DNA of 64,000 nt from Reyranella soli (lineage in GTDB: Bacteria; Pseudomonadota; Alphaproteobacteria; Reyranellales; Reyranellaceae). Every line of letters starts with the position of its first letter. Positions within the stretch are counted from its first letter, which is position 1. This document shows positions 17,083 through 26,310 of the stretch, one piece after another. A program made the position numbers and the translations under genes. The DNA lies in NCBI RefSeq assembly GCF_007992495.1, contig NZ_BKAJ01000076.1, positions 1 to 64,000 of the forward strand, given 5' to 3'. The notes beneath the pieces are model-generated. The model was not told the DNA's origin. It saw only the letters and a program-made list of their open reading frames with translations, and did no database searches.

Positions 17083-17955
17083 TCACTTCGAAGCCGTCGC
17101 TCCCGTCGCGACGTTGAGCACGGACCCATCTTCGAGGCTGATGCGATAGATCTCGCGCAGCACGTTGCCGGCGAAGCCCAGTTCGACGATGGACACCGTC
17201 TTGAACGACGTCGCAATCCCGTTCGGCAGGATCTCGTTGAATTCCACCGCGGTCTGGTTGAAGGCCGCCTGGATCTCCGGCGTGAACCTAGCCATGGAGT
17301 ATACCAGCGTGTTGTGCGGATTGTGCGCGCGCAGTTCCTTGCCGTCCTTCACGACGTTCAAGCCGCTCACGCCGACGGTCTGAACGAGCTCCTTGGCGGC
17401 GTCGCTCATGACCGCATAGACCGGCCCGGTGACGCGCGGCAGTGGGCCGTCGCGCAATGACGTGAGGGCTGCGGTGGCAACCGTGTTGAACGCCATCATG
17501 GCCTCGAAGCTCTGGCCCTCCTTCACGATCCCGAGATCAAGCCACCAGGGATGGCCCGCGCCCTTGGCGGCTTCCGTCGTGTAGAAGGTCTTCAGCGTTA
17601 CGTTCAGAGCGGCCGGCAGCTTGGGCAACGCCTTCAGCATCCTGTCCGGCGTCGTCGGGTCGGCGTTGTGAATGTGCAGGACGGTGACGTGCGGGATGTT
17701 GAAGCGCAGGGCTTCGTCGTAGAGCTTGGTGTTCAGCAGCTTTTCTCGCAGCAGCCCGCCGATCGTCCGCGCGAGAAGATCATTCACCTCGGCCGGCAGC
17801 GTATAGACGAGGCCAAAGGTGCGCTTGTGCTCGCGGAATGCGGGCAAACTCAGCGCGCTGTTGTCGATCGCACCTTGCGCGGCGGCGCTGTGCACGTTGA
17901 GCATGGCCATGCCAGAAAGGGCGATGGCGGCCAGCCGGATCAGCCTGGGTTTCAC
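17083..17955 (-). CDS. Secreted protein with two 2H-phosphoesterase-like motifs
   Basis: A 290-residue exported protein. A GTG start at 17955, preceded by GGGAGG, gives MKPRLIRLAAIALSGMAM..., a signal peptide ending near AAAQ. Two PHxT motifs are visible: IPHVTVLHI near residue 85 and NPHNTLVYS near residue 215. Paired HxT/S motifs are the catalytic signature of the 2H superfamily (2'-5' ligase/cyclic phosphodiesterase), but the spacing is longer than usual, so the assignment is tentative. It is the last gene of a minus-strand run with the srf genes, 52 bases downstream of the Sel1 gene, and may belong to that operon. Confidence 0.6.
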   Translation of the reverse strand: MKPRLIRLAAIALSGMAMLNVHSAAAQGAIDNSALSLPAFREHKRTFGLVYTLPAEVNDLLARTIGGLLREKLLNTKLYDEALRFNIPHVTVLHIHNADPTTPDRMLKALPKLPAALNVTLKTFYTTEAAKGAGHPWWLDLGIVKEGQSFEAMMAFNTVATAALTSLRDGPLPRVTGPVYAVMSDAAKELVQTVGVSGLNVVKDGKELRAHNPHNTLVYSMARFTPEIQAAFNQTAVEFNEILPNGIATSFKTVSIVELGFAGNVLREIYRISLEDGSVLNVATGATASK

Positions 17956-18007
17956 GCGAGCCTCCCGAGTCCCGATACGCAGGAGCTTACAGCAATTTGC
18001 GTGCCCG

Positions 18008-19120
18008 CTATTTCGGCAGGGCGTCGAGGACCTTCTTGGCGTCGGCGTCGTTCTGCGCGGCCGCCTGCTGCAGCCAGCCCTTCGCCTTGGCGGCGTCGAC
18101 CGGCAGGTTGGCGCCGCCCTTGGCGAGCAGCAGGCCGAGCTTGCGCTGCGCCTCGGGCGAGCCGGCGAGGGCGGCGCGCTCGTACCACTCGGCCGCGCGC
18201 GCGGCATCGGGCGTGAAGCCTGCCTTGGGCGGCGCCGTCAGCGGATCGTAGAACTGGGCGAGCTCGAGCTGGGCCGGCACGTTGCCGGTCTCGGCGGCGC
18301 GGCGGAACACCAGGAAGGCCGCGCCCATCTCGCCGGCCTTGGCGTAGTCGCGCGCCTTGGCGAGCATGGCCTCGGGCGTGGGCTTGGTCGCGAGATACTC
18401 GCCGACGATGTCGCGCACCGACTTGCCCGGCGCGCTCGCGGCAGGTACGGGCGCAGGTGCCGGCGTTGGCGTGGCGGGTGCCGCGGCGACCACGGGCGCG
18501 GGTTTCTGGAAGTAGGTCGTGTAGACGTGATAGCCGCCGCCCGCGAGGGCGACGAGGACCAGGGCCGCGATCAGCCAGCCAGCGCGGCCCGACGGCTCCG
18601 GTTTCGGATCGAGCGCGCGCGAGGCGCGCAGCTCGGGTCGCGGCGGCGGCGTGAAGGGCGGGGCCGGCGGTTCGGGGGCGGGCTCCGGCTCCGGCTCGGG
18701 CGGCGGGGGTTCGGGCGCGGCTTTCGGCTGGGCGCGGCGCAGGCGCACCGTCTCGTCGTCCAGGCGACGCGAGGGATCGAGCGCGCCTGAGGTCAACATG
18801 GCGGGCCAGGCGACGACGGTCGTGCCGACGACGCCGATGTCGGGCTCCTTCACGCGCACGCGCACCGTGGCGATGCCGGCCAGACGATCGCAGATTTCGG
18901 GGCCGAGATGGAACTCCAACACGTCGCGGCGGCGCTCGACATGCTCGGGCAGCAGCCAGGCCTCGGTGCGCCGCCAGCCGTCGTCGGCGAGATGCGAGTC
19001 GGGTCCCTGCTGGCGCTGGATCGACAGCGCGAGACCGTCGGGCGCGGCGTCGAGTTCGCTCACGCGCAGGATGGCGTGACCGGGCTCGGCCAGGGCTTCA
19101 ACGGAGGCGCGGACGGGCAT
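18008..19120 (-). CDS. Membrane protein with Sel1-like repeats, srf-linked
   Basis: A 370-residue protein in four parts: an N-terminal soluble domain (about 1-125); a Pro/Glu linker (PEPPPPEPEPEPAPEPP); one transmembrane helix (GWLIAALVLVALAGGGYHVY, about 180-200); and a C-terminal Sel1/TPR-like repeat domain (AKAGEMGAAFLVFRRAAETG, AAEWYERAALAGSPEAQRKL, AKGWLQQAAAQNDADAKKVL). The repeat domain probably lies outside the cytoplasm. It starts 9 bases after the srfC-like stop. This soluble-linker-helix-tail plan is shared with the two SrfA-like proteins, which suggests one envelope complex. It may provide a protein-docking scaffold; that is inferred. Confidence 0.8.
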   Translation of the reverse strand: MPVRASVEALAEPGHAILRVSELDAAPDGLALSIQRQQGPDSHLADDGWRRTEAWLLPEHVERRRDVLEFHLGPEICDRLAGIATVRVRVKEPDIGVVGTTVVAWPAMLTSGALDPSRRLDDETVRLRRAQPKAAPEPPPPEPEPEPAPEPPAPPFTPPPRPELRASRALDPKPEPSGRAGWLIAALVLVALAGGGYHVYTTYFQKPAPVVAAAPATPTPAPAPVPAASAPGKSVRDIVGEYLATKPTPEAMLAKARDYAKAGEMGAAFLVFRRAAETGNVPAQLELAQFYDPLTAPPKAGFTPDAARAAEWYERAALAGSPEAQRKLGLLLAKGGANLPVDAAKAKGWLQQAAAQNDADAKKVLDALPK

Positions 19121-19129
19121 GGTGAAGGA

Positions 19130-21796
19130 CTAGGCCGGCACGGCGCGCAGGATGGCGCCCAGCCGGTCGTTCTGCTCCGGCGAGATCTCGCGGCCGCCTT
19201 CGTAGCCGACATTGTCCATGGCGAGCTGCAGGAAGGCGCGCATCCAGTCCTTGCAGTAGTCGGCGTAGATCGGCTGCGGGTTCTCCAGGAGCTGCGGCAT
19301 GCCGTTCACCACCGTCGGCCCCTCGAACACCCGCCTGGTCGGCGCATGCGGCGGCAGGCCGGGCCGCTGGTCGAGCGGCAGATGGTCGAAGCCCAGCGCG
19401 CTGACATAGCCGTTCAATGCCGACGAGGCAGTGCGTACCTGGCGCTCGGCGATCTCCTCCCATTTGGCGTTGGCCGCATTCTCCAGCTCGCGCACCTCGT
19501 GGCTGAGCTGGTCGATGAGTTTCAGGCGATGGGCGCCGACGATCAGCTCGTCGATGAGCCAGCCGAGATGCTGGCGGTCGACACCGAAATGCGACAGCGC
19601 CTTCTCGTCGGCGCCGACGCGCCGCATGTTCTCGAGCCAGTAGTCGGCGGCTTCGCGGGCGAAGCGCTCGGCGCGGTCCTCCAGCACGCCCGACGGCGGC
19701 GCCGAGCGGCCGGCCTCCTCGCCGAACACGTCGGCAAAGATGGCGCCGAGATCGACGGCGGCGCCAGTCGACTGCGCGACCTGGGACGTCGGCTTGCCGT
19801 TGCGGCCGTTGGCTTCGTCGGAGGGACGCGCGGTGGAGATGCGGAAATAGATCTCGCGCAGGGCGGAGTCGGCGATCTGCAGCGCCGCCATCAGCTCGCC
19901 GAAGAGCTGCTGCTGGATGCAGCTCGCCAGGCCGCGCAGCACGGTGTGCACCAGGTCCCGCTTCTTGGCCCGCGAATCGCCGTCGGCGGCGCTGTGGAAG
20001 CCGGCCAGCCGGTCGACCAGGCGATGGATCTGCACTTCGAGCTGGCCGCGCACCTGGGCGCGCTTGATCGCCGGATCGCACACCGGGATCAGGCTTTTCA
20101 CGAGATACGACACGCCGCCGTCATTGGCCTTGAAGGCCTCGTCCCAGGCGCGTGCCGGATCGGCGAAGTGCCGGCGCACCTCGGTATTGGCGACGAAATG
20201 ACCGCGCAGCTCGCGCGCCCGCTCGGCGAAGGTCTCGGCGATGCCCTGCTCGCGGCCGCCGTCATAGTCCATCAGCCGCTCGTCGATGACGGTCGGATTC
20301 CTGAGCCAGAAGGTGTTGTCGAACGGCTTGCTGTCCCAATTGGCCGGCCACTCGCCGCGGAAGTTGTTGATCAGCGAGTTGTTGAGGCGGGCCGACCAGC
20401 GCAGCTTCCTCGATTCCTCGGTCTCGCCCGCCTTCTGCTCGAACTCGCGGTCCATCTTGGTCAGCACCAGGAACAGCGCGTTCTTCTGCTTGGCGCGGTC
20501 GGCCGGCGTGGCGCCGATCGTCTGGTCGATCCAGGCCGACATCATATCGGAGAGGTCGCGGACCTCCTGGTTGCCGTCGGGGATGCAGAGCAGGATGGCC
20601 GACAGCTCGCGCTCGGCAGAGTAGCGCTGGAACAGATAGGCGACCTTGCCGCGCAGCAACAGCTCACGCAGCGGGTTGGCGCCCTCGGCGACGCCCTTGG
20701 CCTTGGCGACGTCGGTGAGGTTCGCGAGCTTCAAGCGCGAGCGCGCGCCCGGGAAGTCCAGAAGGTCGGTGTGGTCGAAGAAGTCCCAGGGCTTCTCGGC
20801 GATGGCGACCGAGAGCTCGGCGGTCAGCGCGCAGATCAGCGAGCGCGGAAGCTCGGCGTCGGGCAGGGCGCGACCGTCGGTATGTTTGGGACGCACCAGC
20901 AGGGTGTCGGCGTCATCTGCGCCAAGCTTGTCGAGAGTCAGCACGTCGACGATGCTCTTCTCGCGCGGGATTAGCGCGTCCATGCCGAGCGACGCCTCGC
21001 CTGCGAAGGAGAGCTTCTGCAAGCCGTCGTAGAGCGTGAGGTAGAGATCGGTGAACGGCTGGAAGTCGTACCACAGCACCGACCACAGCCGGGCGCGGTC
21101 GTGACCCGACAGGCGCGGCGCAAGATCGATCGCCTCGCGCCAGTAGTCGGTGCGCAGCTCGGCGGTAACGCCGGCGAAGAAAGTGTCGAAGTACTCGATC
21201 AGGTCCAGGACGTCGTCGGAATCGAGGTCGCCGTACGGCTGCGCAGCGGCCTTGGCGCGCAGCTCGGCCAGGCGCTTGCGGATCGCCGCGCCATCGGGCC
21301 GCTCGAACGCCGCCTTCTGATGGTCGAAGTCGAGCAGGAAGGAGTTGCCCAGGATCTTCACGATGTCGGTCTGCGTCAGCAGCCGCACGCGGACGGGGAA
21401 CGCCGCGTCGCCGGCGCTGAGGCCGAGACCGAAGCGCGTCACCAGGCCGGTCGATTCGCGGTTACCCGGCGGATTGATCTCGCGCAGGAAGTCGTAGCTC
21501 TTCTCGCCGAAGCGAGCCTGCATCGGCCGGCCGTCGCGGCTCGCCAGGATGGAGACGAGATAGCTCTTGCCGGCCTGGCTCGGACCGAACACACCCACGC
21601 ACATGCGCCGCCGCGCGGCGCGTGCCAGCTTGCGGCTCTGGTTGCGGACCTTCTGCAGCTCGCTGATCAGCGACGGCGCCTGCTGGGCCACCGTGGGAGA
21701 CTCGTCCGCGGCGCCCTTCAGCCACGTCACGCCCTCGCTGGCGGAAACCGCCAACGCTTCGCAATCCTGGGCCAGTTTGAGATCGACGGTATCCAT
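19130..21796 (-). CDS. srfC: SrfC family P-loop protein
   Basis: An 888-residue protein of the 'virulence factor SrfC' family. A Walker A motif, GPSQAGKS, sits at residues 71-78 in a segment (MCVGVFGPSQAGKSYLVSIL) like GTPases and dynamin-type proteins. A later DLLDFPGARSR resembles a switch II DxPG element, and LFLVLTKMDREFE resembles the TKxD guanine motif. GTPase activity is therefore likely, though the family's biochemistry is not established as far as I know. The long C-terminal half is helical. It starts 6 bases after srfB and is followed 9 bases later by the Sel1 protein. Confidence 0.85.
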   Translation of the reverse strand: MDTVDLKLAQDCEALAVSASEGVTWLKGAADESPTVAQQAPSLISELQKVRNQSRKLARAARRRMCVGVFGPSQAGKSYLVSILASRDGRPMQARFGEKSYDFLREINPPGNRESTGLVTRFGLGLSAGDAAFPVRVRLLTQTDIVKILGNSFLLDFDHQKAAFERPDGAAIRKRLAELRAKAAAQPYGDLDSDDVLDLIEYFDTFFAGVTAELRTDYWREAIDLAPRLSGHDRARLWSVLWYDFQPFTDLYLTLYDGLQKLSFAGEASLGMDALIPREKSIVDVLTLDKLGADDADTLLVRPKHTDGRALPDAELPRSLICALTAELSVAIAEKPWDFFDHTDLLDFPGARSRLKLANLTDVAKAKGVAEGANPLRELLLRGKVAYLFQRYSAERELSAILLCIPDGNQEVRDLSDMMSAWIDQTIGATPADRAKQKNALFLVLTKMDREFEQKAGETEESRKLRWSARLNNSLINNFRGEWPANWDSKPFDNTFWLRNPTVIDERLMDYDGGREQGIAETFAERARELRGHFVANTEVRRHFADPARAWDEAFKANDGGVSYLVKSLIPVCDPAIKRAQVRGQLEVQIHRLVDRLAGFHSAADGDSRAKKRDLVHTVLRGLASCIQQQLFGELMAALQIADSALREIYFRISTARPSDEANGRNGKPTSQVAQSTGAAVDLGAIFADVFGEEAGRSAPPSGVLEDRAERFAREAADYWLENMRRVGADEKALSHFGVDRQHLGWLIDELIVGAHRLKLIDQLSHEVRELENAANAKWEEIAERQVRTASSALNGYVSALGFDHLPLDQRPGLPPHAPTRRVFEGPTVVNGMPQLLENPQPIYADYCKDWMRAFLQLAMDNVGYEGGREISPEQNDRLGAILRAVPA

Positions 21797-21802
21797 TACG
21801 CG

Positions 21803-24769
21803 TTACCCGGTCTTGAGCATGCCCGTGTCGAGCCAGTAGCCCTCTCGACGCGGCAGGGTTTGCAGACGAAGCGTCAGGCGATCGAGCGCCACGGCACGGC
21901 CGTCGCGGTTGGTCACCTGGCGCAGGCGGAAGCGCTCGACGTCACCCGAATCCTTGTCCTTGGGCTTCACCCGGGCCAGCGCGATCTTGAACGGCGTCTC
22001 GCGCGCATGACGCTCGGCATATTCCGGCTTGGCGAACTCCAGAGCGTAAAGACGCGCCGCCGGCCAGCGCACCAGGTCGATCTGGCGCGCACCGAGCCAC
22101 ATGGGCCCGCGGAACTCGAAGGCGATCTCCGGCAGCTCGTACTCGCGATTGTCGAGATCGACGTCGCGATAGACCAGGTCCTCGCGCTGCAGGCGGCCAC
22201 CGCCATCGAGCTTGCCGATGAACTTGGCAATGCTCTTGGAGCGCAGGAGATCGGAGCGGAAGGAGAAGTCGGGAAGCTGGGACTGCGCCAAGGCGGCAAT
22301 CATGGCGCCGACCGCCACCGTGGTCTTGGGATCCTCCACGCGCAGGCGGGCATCGCGGAACGGGTACCAGGCGCCGACTCTATATTCGTGCAGCGAGATC
22401 ACGCGTTCGGGCGGCAGCGGCAGGAGCTCCATCACCAGGGACCGGATGCCGGGCAGGCGCGAAGGCCGGCCCGACAGCAGCAGCACGTCGCAATCGTAGG
22501 CGTGGACGATCTCGGCCAACGGCGCCAGCACGCGGCCCATCTCGGCGCGCACCGTCTTGTCGATGCCCGGCAGGTCGACCGGGAACACCGTGGCCTTGAG
22601 GTCGAAGCCCTTGGCGCCGCGCTTGCGGGCGGCTTCGTTCACGAAGGTGACGACTTCCTCGGAAGGCTTGGAGCCGTTGGGGAAGAAGGAATCGTAGCCA
22701 CGCGGCTCGGCCGCCACCACGCCCGAGGTCGGGTCGTAGTCCTCGGCGGCGCGCATGAATTCCAGCGCGATCGGATGGGCGACCTGGAGCGCGAACTGCT
22801 GGCGCAGGTTGCGCTGGATCACGTCCTCGCCGCCGCGATCGCCGCCCAGGAGCTCGGCCATCAGGTCGGTGGGGTTGGCGATGCCGGCGGCGCGCATCGC
22901 CGCCTCGACCGGCGGCAGGACATGGCCCTGCACGACGCGCAGCAGGATGTCGTCGCCCGCGACGTTGAAGCCCTCGCGGAATTTCTGCTCGGGGAAGAGC
23001 GTGACCGACGTGCCCGCGCCCTCGAGGCCGTAGGAGTTGATGATCAGATCGGTGGTGCCGCCACCGACATCGATGCTGGCGATCGAGAGCTTGCCGTCGA
23101 ACTGCTTGCCGCGCGGCTTGGCGGTGACCTGGAAGAAGCGGCGGGCATCGCCGCCGAAATTGCGCGCCACCTCGGTGTAAAGATAGACGAGTTGCGTGCA
23201 GGAGGCCTCGTCCCAATCGGTCAGCACGCGCGGCGCCGGCGCTGCGGGATCGTCGAGCTTCCAGCCCAGCATCATCCACACGAGATCGCGCGCCGCCTCG
23301 GCGCGCTTGCGGAAGATCAGGCGCTCGGCCAGCGGCATGCCGGTCGGCAAAGTGAGCACGATGCGGCGCAGCCGGCGCGGCGTCTCGGCATGGGCGCGAC
23401 GACCGCGCTGCTGCGGCGAGTTCATGAGCGTCAGTGCCTGCAGCAGCACCTCGCTCAGCACGAAGGTCATGATCGAGGAGCGCGAATAAAGCGGCTCGAA
23501 CACCGGCAGATGATCGGCGCTGTCGGCCTCGGGCTCGACCAGGTGCAGCGGCTCGCCCTTCTGGTTGACCAGCTGGGCCATCGGACCGGCGGCGGCGGGC
23601 ATCGCCGTCTGGTCCTGGGCGTAGGCGATGTTGAAGCGCCATTCACGGGCCTGCGGTTCCTCGTCCCACAGGTAGCGCTTGGGGCTCGACATGCCGGTGT
23701 TGCCCTCGGTGCCGCGACGGCGCGCGGCCAGCCGCGTCGCCTCGGGGCCGACACGAGTCATGGTCGGCCAGACGAAGGCATCGGCGCGGCCGCCCAGCCG
23801 CGACAGGTGGTTCTTGCCGAACCAGGCCTGGGCAAACTCGACGCGCGATTCGAACGGCTTGGTATGGACGACCTCGGGATGGGAGAGGTCGCGCAGCGCG
23901 AGCTCATAGGAGTCGTTCAGGTTGACGCCCAACTCGCCCGCCGCCTCGATCAGGAGGCCGCAGGTTCGCGAGTTGCCGACATCGAGCACCAGGTCGACCT
24001 CGATGGCGCCGCGGCCCGGTCGCTCGGCATCGCCGACCAGCTTGATCGGCGGGAAATGAACGGCGTCGGCCAGCAGCCCGAGGAAGGCGAGATAGCGCGC
24101 CACCGCTTCCTGCGGCTTCTGCTTGATGTCGCCCTCGATCTCCTCGAGCGTGGCGCGCGGATGCAGCTCGCGGAACAGCTCCTCGAGCCACTGCGTCATC
24201 CAGCTCTGGCGCAGCAGCCAATGGTTGGCGCGCTGTTGCGGTGCGAGCGCGAACAGCGCGCCCGATGTCACGTCCTTGGGCGAGGGCGCGAGATAGGCGC
24301 GGCCCTCGGCCTCGGCGATCAGACCGGTATCGAAGGCGAGCACACAGCGATAGCGATGGCCCTGCTCGTCGCGATAACCCGCGCCATAGCGTGCCTCGAG
24401 ATCGACCACGCGCACGCGCGCCCAGTCGGCCGGGCCTTCGCGGAACTGGTTGTTGGGCCGCACCTGCAGGAACGGCACCGGCACCCACTTGTCGAGGAAG
24501 GGCGCCAGCGCGTCCTTGGCGGTGACCACGAGGTTGGGCTCGGCGGCGCGGCGGCGGCCGTTCTCGACCACCTCGTACTGGCCGCGCACCTCGTCGAAGT
24601 CGAGCTGGACCAGGTCGTCGACGACCTTGTTGGTGGCGGCGTCATGGAAGCCCCATTCCCGCACCTTGAGGCGCACGGGGTCGAAGCCGAAATCGAGGAA
24701 CTGAATACCCGAACGGGCGATCAGCGTCGTCGGGCTGGGATAGCTCGGCAGGCGGGCAAGGTCGCTCAT
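21803..24769 (-). CDS. srfB: SrfB family actin/Hsp70-fold ATPase
   Basis: A 988-residue protein of the SrfB family. ASKHA ATPase motifs are visible: phosphate 1, LVLDVGNSRTCGLLIE near residue 260; phosphate 2, SIASIDVGGGTTDLIINSYG near 563; and an adenosine-type LLLSGRPSRLPGIRSL near 760. ATP-driven conformational change like actin or Hsp70 is inferred from the fold. The N-terminal 240 residues and the C-terminal 150 are family-specific. It lies between the SrfA-like gene (32-base gap) and srfC (6-base gap). In enterobacteria srfABC was named for SsrB regulation in Salmonella; its molecular role is poorly known. Confidence 0.87.
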   Translation of the reverse strand: MSDLARLPSYPSPTTLIARSGIQFLDFGFDPVRLKVREWGFHDAATNKVVDDLVQLDFDEVRGQYEVVENGRRRAAEPNLVVTAKDALAPFLDKWVPVPFLQVRPNNQFREGPADWARVRVVDLEARYGAGYRDEQGHRYRCVLAFDTGLIAEAEGRAYLAPSPKDVTSGALFALAPQQRANHWLLRQSWMTQWLEELFRELHPRATLEEIEGDIKQKPQEAVARYLAFLGLLADAVHFPPIKLVGDAERPGRGAIEVDLVLDVGNSRTCGLLIEAAGELGVNLNDSYELALRDLSHPEVVHTKPFESRVEFAQAWFGKNHLSRLGGRADAFVWPTMTRVGPEATRLAARRRGTEGNTGMSSPKRYLWDEEPQAREWRFNIAYAQDQTAMPAAAGPMAQLVNQKGEPLHLVEPEADSADHLPVFEPLYSRSSIMTFVLSEVLLQALTLMNSPQQRGRRAHAETPRRLRRIVLTLPTGMPLAERLIFRKRAEAARDLVWMMLGWKLDDPAAPAPRVLTDWDEASCTQLVYLYTEVARNFGGDARRFFQVTAKPRGKQFDGKLSIASIDVGGGTTDLIINSYGLEGAGTSVTLFPEQKFREGFNVAGDDILLRVVQGHVLPPVEAAMRAAGIANPTDLMAELLGGDRGGEDVIQRNLRQQFALQVAHPIALEFMRAAEDYDPTSGVVAAEPRGYDSFFPNGSKPSEEVVTFVNEAARKRGAKGFDLKATVFPVDLPGIDKTVRAEMGRVLAPLAEIVHAYDCDVLLLSGRPSRLPGIRSLVMELLPLPPERVISLHEYRVGAWYPFRDARLRVEDPKTTVAVGAMIAALAQSQLPDFSFRSDLLRSKSIAKFIGKLDGGGRLQREDLVYRDVDLDNREYELPEIAFEFRGPMWLGARQIDLVRWPAARLYALEFAKPEYAERHARETPFKIALARVKPKDKDSGDVERFRLRQVTNRDGRAVALDRLTLRLQTLPRREGYWLDTGMLKTG

Positions 24770-24801
24770 GTCAGGTCAAAATGTGCCACAAATCCAAGGA
24801 G

Positions 24802-26301
24802 TCAACGGCCGAACTGGACGTTGTAGCTGCGATTGTCACCCGGTTGACTCCCGGTGCACTTGGCCACGCCGTCTTGGCCGACTTCGCAGTTTACCGTATT
24901 ACGGGCATAGGTCTTGCCGTCGGCACACTTGGGATTGGCCTTTTCCTCGATCACGAGCTTGGAACCGTCCCAGCGCGCCTCGGCCGGCGCCTCGCAGGTC
25001 GTGCCGTTCTTCTGCACGAAGCTGACCTTGCCCTTGCCCTTGTCATCCAGATTGTAGTTGGGCCTGAGGTCACGTTCGCCGGTGGCCGTGGCCAGCCCGG
25101 TGCGCGAGCGCCAGTCGCCCTTGAGGAAGGCGAGGTCGCCCTTCTGCTTGGCTTCTGGCGGCACGGTCATGGGCTTGGGCTCGTCCTTCTTGGGCCCATC
25201 CTTCTGGGACTCGTCCTTGCCGGCCATGTTCTTGTCGTTGCCGCCCTTGTCCTGAGGCCCCTTATCCTGAGGACCCTTGTCGTCAGGGCCCTTCCTGTTG
25301 CCCTTGTCGACGTTCTTGTCGTCGGGACCCTTGCCCTGCGGCTGGTCCTTGCCCGCGTTCTTGTCGGCCACGTTGACGTCGGCTCCGGCCGGCGGCGCGT
25401 CTGGGGCGGCGCTGCGCTCGATCGGCGCATTTGAATCGGCGACAACGACACCGCCCGGCACGACGATTGCGGCCGCGCAATCGCCGCCGCGGCGTGCCGC
25501 CTCGTTGGTGAGACGGGCGAGTTCGAGTCGCAGGTTCTCGTTCTCCTGCTGCAAGGTGTCGGAGCGCGCCTTCTGCAATTCGACCGGCTGGCGCACGGCG
25601 AGGCTCAGCGCCCGGTCGCGCGCCTCGGCCTCGAGCCACGGCTCCAGGTGCGGCAGATAAGGCCGCACCAGCCAGGCCATCAGCGCCAGCAACAGCAGCA
25701 GCAGTGCGGCCAGCAGCAGCCACTGCCACCACACCGAACGCGTGCCGGCGGCGACGACGGCAGGCGCCGAAGCCATTATGGCTTCCGGCATCGGCTGCGG
25801 ACGAACGGCCGCGCGCGGCGAAACAGGCGGGCTCGCCAGGAAGACGCCGGGCAGGTTGGCGTCGGCCGAGAAGCCCCAGAAGGTCATCACCGGCTTGCCG
25901 TCGACGACGTAGAGCGTGTCCTCGCCGGGCGCTGTCAGCGCGTGGCGCAGCAGGCGGGCGAAGTTGCGCTCGGCGGTCGAGCGCTGTGGCTCGTCCATCG
26001 AATCGGCGAGACCGGTGATCTCGCCGTGCAGGCGATGGACCTCGCTCAGGATCGCCTGGCGCTCGCCGTCGTCGAGCTCGGCGAGCTTGCGGGACTGGCC
26101 TTCGAACGGCGCGTACCAATCGATGCGCTGGCCGGTCGGATCGACTTCGGGAATCGCGAGCAGGTCGGCGTGACGGCGCGACAGGCGCTGGGCGATGGCC
26201 GTGCGCAGCTGTCCAGCGGCGCGCCACACCGGGTCGCCCGCAAGGCCCAGCGCGCGATAGCGCTGCAGCGGTTCACTGACGAGAAGGGGACCTGCGGCCA
26301 T
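24802..26301 (-). CDS. srfA: SrfA-like membrane protein
   Basis: A 499-residue protein. The N-terminal soluble domain (about 1-165) includes QRIDWYAPFEGQSRKLAEL and EDTLYVVDGKPVMTFWGFSA. One transmembrane helix (WLLLAALLLLLLALMAWLV, about 205-225) follows. Next come a short coiled coil and an extremely Lys/Asp/Gly/Pro-rich region with repeated DDKGPQDKGPQDKG units. A small C-terminal domain carries paired cysteines (GTTCEAP, NPKCADG, NCEVGQ, KCTGSQ), so disulfides in the periplasm are plausible. I assign SrfA from position immediately before srfB and the layout; sequence identity to enterobacterial SrfA is unverified. A paralogue precedes it by 9 bases. Confidence 0.7.
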   Translation of the reverse strand: MAAGPLLVSEPLQRYRALGLAGDPVWRAAGQLRTAIAQRLSRRHADLLAIPEVDPTGQRIDWYAPFEGQSRKLAELDDGERQAILSEVHRLHGEITGLADSMDEPQRSTAERNFARLLRHALTAPGEDTLYVVDGKPVMTFWGFSADANLPGVFLASPPVSPRAAVRPQPMPEAIMASAPAVVAAGTRSVWWQWLLLAALLLLLLALMAWLVRPYLPHLEPWLEAEARDRALSLAVRQPVELQKARSDTLQQENENLRLELARLTNEAARRGGDCAAAIVVPGGVVVADSNAPIERSAAPDAPPAGADVNVADKNAGKDQPQGKGPDDKNVDKGNRKGPDDKGPQDKGPQDKGGNDKNMAGKDESQKDGPKKDEPKPMTVPPEAKQKGDLAFLKGDWRSRTGLATATGERDLRPNYNLDDKGKGKVSFVQKNGTTCEAPAEARWDGSKLVIEEKANPKCADGKTYARNTVNCEVGQDGVAKCTGSQPGDNRSYNVQFGR

Positions 26302-26310
26302 CCTGGATCC

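Noticed and set aside
18908..24826. Very long plus-strand frames opposite srfB and srfC
   Set aside because: Composition is typical of antisense frames in GC-rich coding DNA; the minus-strand proteins have clear ATPase motifs.
25150..25380. Repeat-rich DNA in the SrfA-like gene as a separate repeat element
   Set aside because: It codes the Lys/Asp/Gly/Pro-rich linker in frame, so it is protein low complexity, not a mobile repeat.
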